From the NCBI GenBank assembly GCA_029210545.1, contig JARGFV010000152.1, forward strand, positions 1 through 5,060: DNA of 5,060 nucleotides, written 5' to 3'. Made by a program: the position numbers and the translations under genes. Shown here one piece after another: positions 4,905 to 5,060 of this stretch. Origin of the DNA: a bacterium (lineage in GTDB: Bacteria > BMS3Abin14). The notes below the pieces were generated by a model. The model saw only the letters and a program-made list of their open reading frames with translations, had not been told where the DNA came from and searched no databases. Every line of letters begins with the position of its first letter. Within the stretch, counting starts at the first letter, position 1.

Positions 4905-5060
4905 CTTCTACATTCTTCCTCCCCCTGCCAATAGCCCCTTTCCTTATTCTCCCTCTCCCCCTCATGTAGGCTCCCTTCCTTATCCTTCCTCCCCCTCGTG
5001 AAGGCCAACTTCCTTATCCTTCCTCCCCCTCGTGAAGGCCAACTTCCTTATCCTTCCTCC
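4905..5060. repeat. 34-bp tandem repeat array, running off the window
   Basis: Two identical 34-bp units (4975-5008 and 5009-5042) and the first 18 bases of a third (5043-5060) lie head to tail. The unit begins CTTCCTTATCCTTCCTCCCC and ends TCGTGAAGGCCAA. Two diverged units precede them (about 4905-4938 and 4939-4973), so units become more alike toward the window end. The + strand is almost pure pyrimidine apart from the GTGAAGG part. Units abut without unique spacers, so this is not a CRISPR array. No open frame is supported here. Confidence 0.75.

Noticed and set aside
4905-5060. A CRISPR array
   Set aside because: The 34-bp units are directly adjacent with no unique spacers, and no cas gene is present.

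Overview
The window carries two intact protein genes on the + strand, both with conserved bacterial functions, in a background of decayed genes, insertion-sequence ends and repeats. The organism is a bacterium. The GC-rich rlmKL coding sequence, the fused RlmL-RlmK architecture, and intergenic repeats of the 'CGCAAAG/CGCAGAG' kind fit a deltaproteobacterial (Desulfobacterota-like) or related environmental lineage. That placement is an inference from general impression and is not proven by any marker here.

Layout. Positions 1-270 hold a dispersed intergenic repeat (copy A), three exact-period 23-bp repeats resembling an IS21-family terminus, and a palindromic element. Positions 271-515 hold no convincing gene. 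Two GC-rich hairpins followed by a T-rich tract (516-575) look like a terminator. Next is a broken NYN-domain (PIN-like RNase superfamily) gene, 585-812, with two compensating frameshifts and a missing 3' half. It ends near another recurrent-looking motif. Positions 869-1038 hold a possible 20-residue peptide ORF and the likely sigma-70 promoter of the next gene.

An MscS-family mechanosensitive channel gene (1039-2091) follows. An IS3-family left end begins 7 bp after its stop and contains the ribosome-binding site and first codons of a truncated orfA. After that comes copy B of the dispersed repeat, in the same orientation as copy A, and a short palindrome. The fused 23S rRNA methyltransferase gene rlmKL (2392-4575) comes next. 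Its start codon lies inside a near-perfect 20-bp inverted repeat, and its last codons are made of a 7-bp tandem repeat. The 3' flank (4576-5060) contains no gene. It holds four spaced copies of an AAGATCAARAGC repeat, one with an adjacent block matching the upstream repeat in inverted orientation, and then a 34-bp tandem array running off the window.

The two intact genes are not obviously an operon: 300 bp of IS and repeat debris separates them, and their functions (osmotic safety valve, ribosome modification) are unrelated. I see no complete new multi-gene system. The most interesting signals are the inverted repeat over the rlmKL start, the reconstructed NYN pseudogene, and the related repeats that recur in the intergenic spaces.
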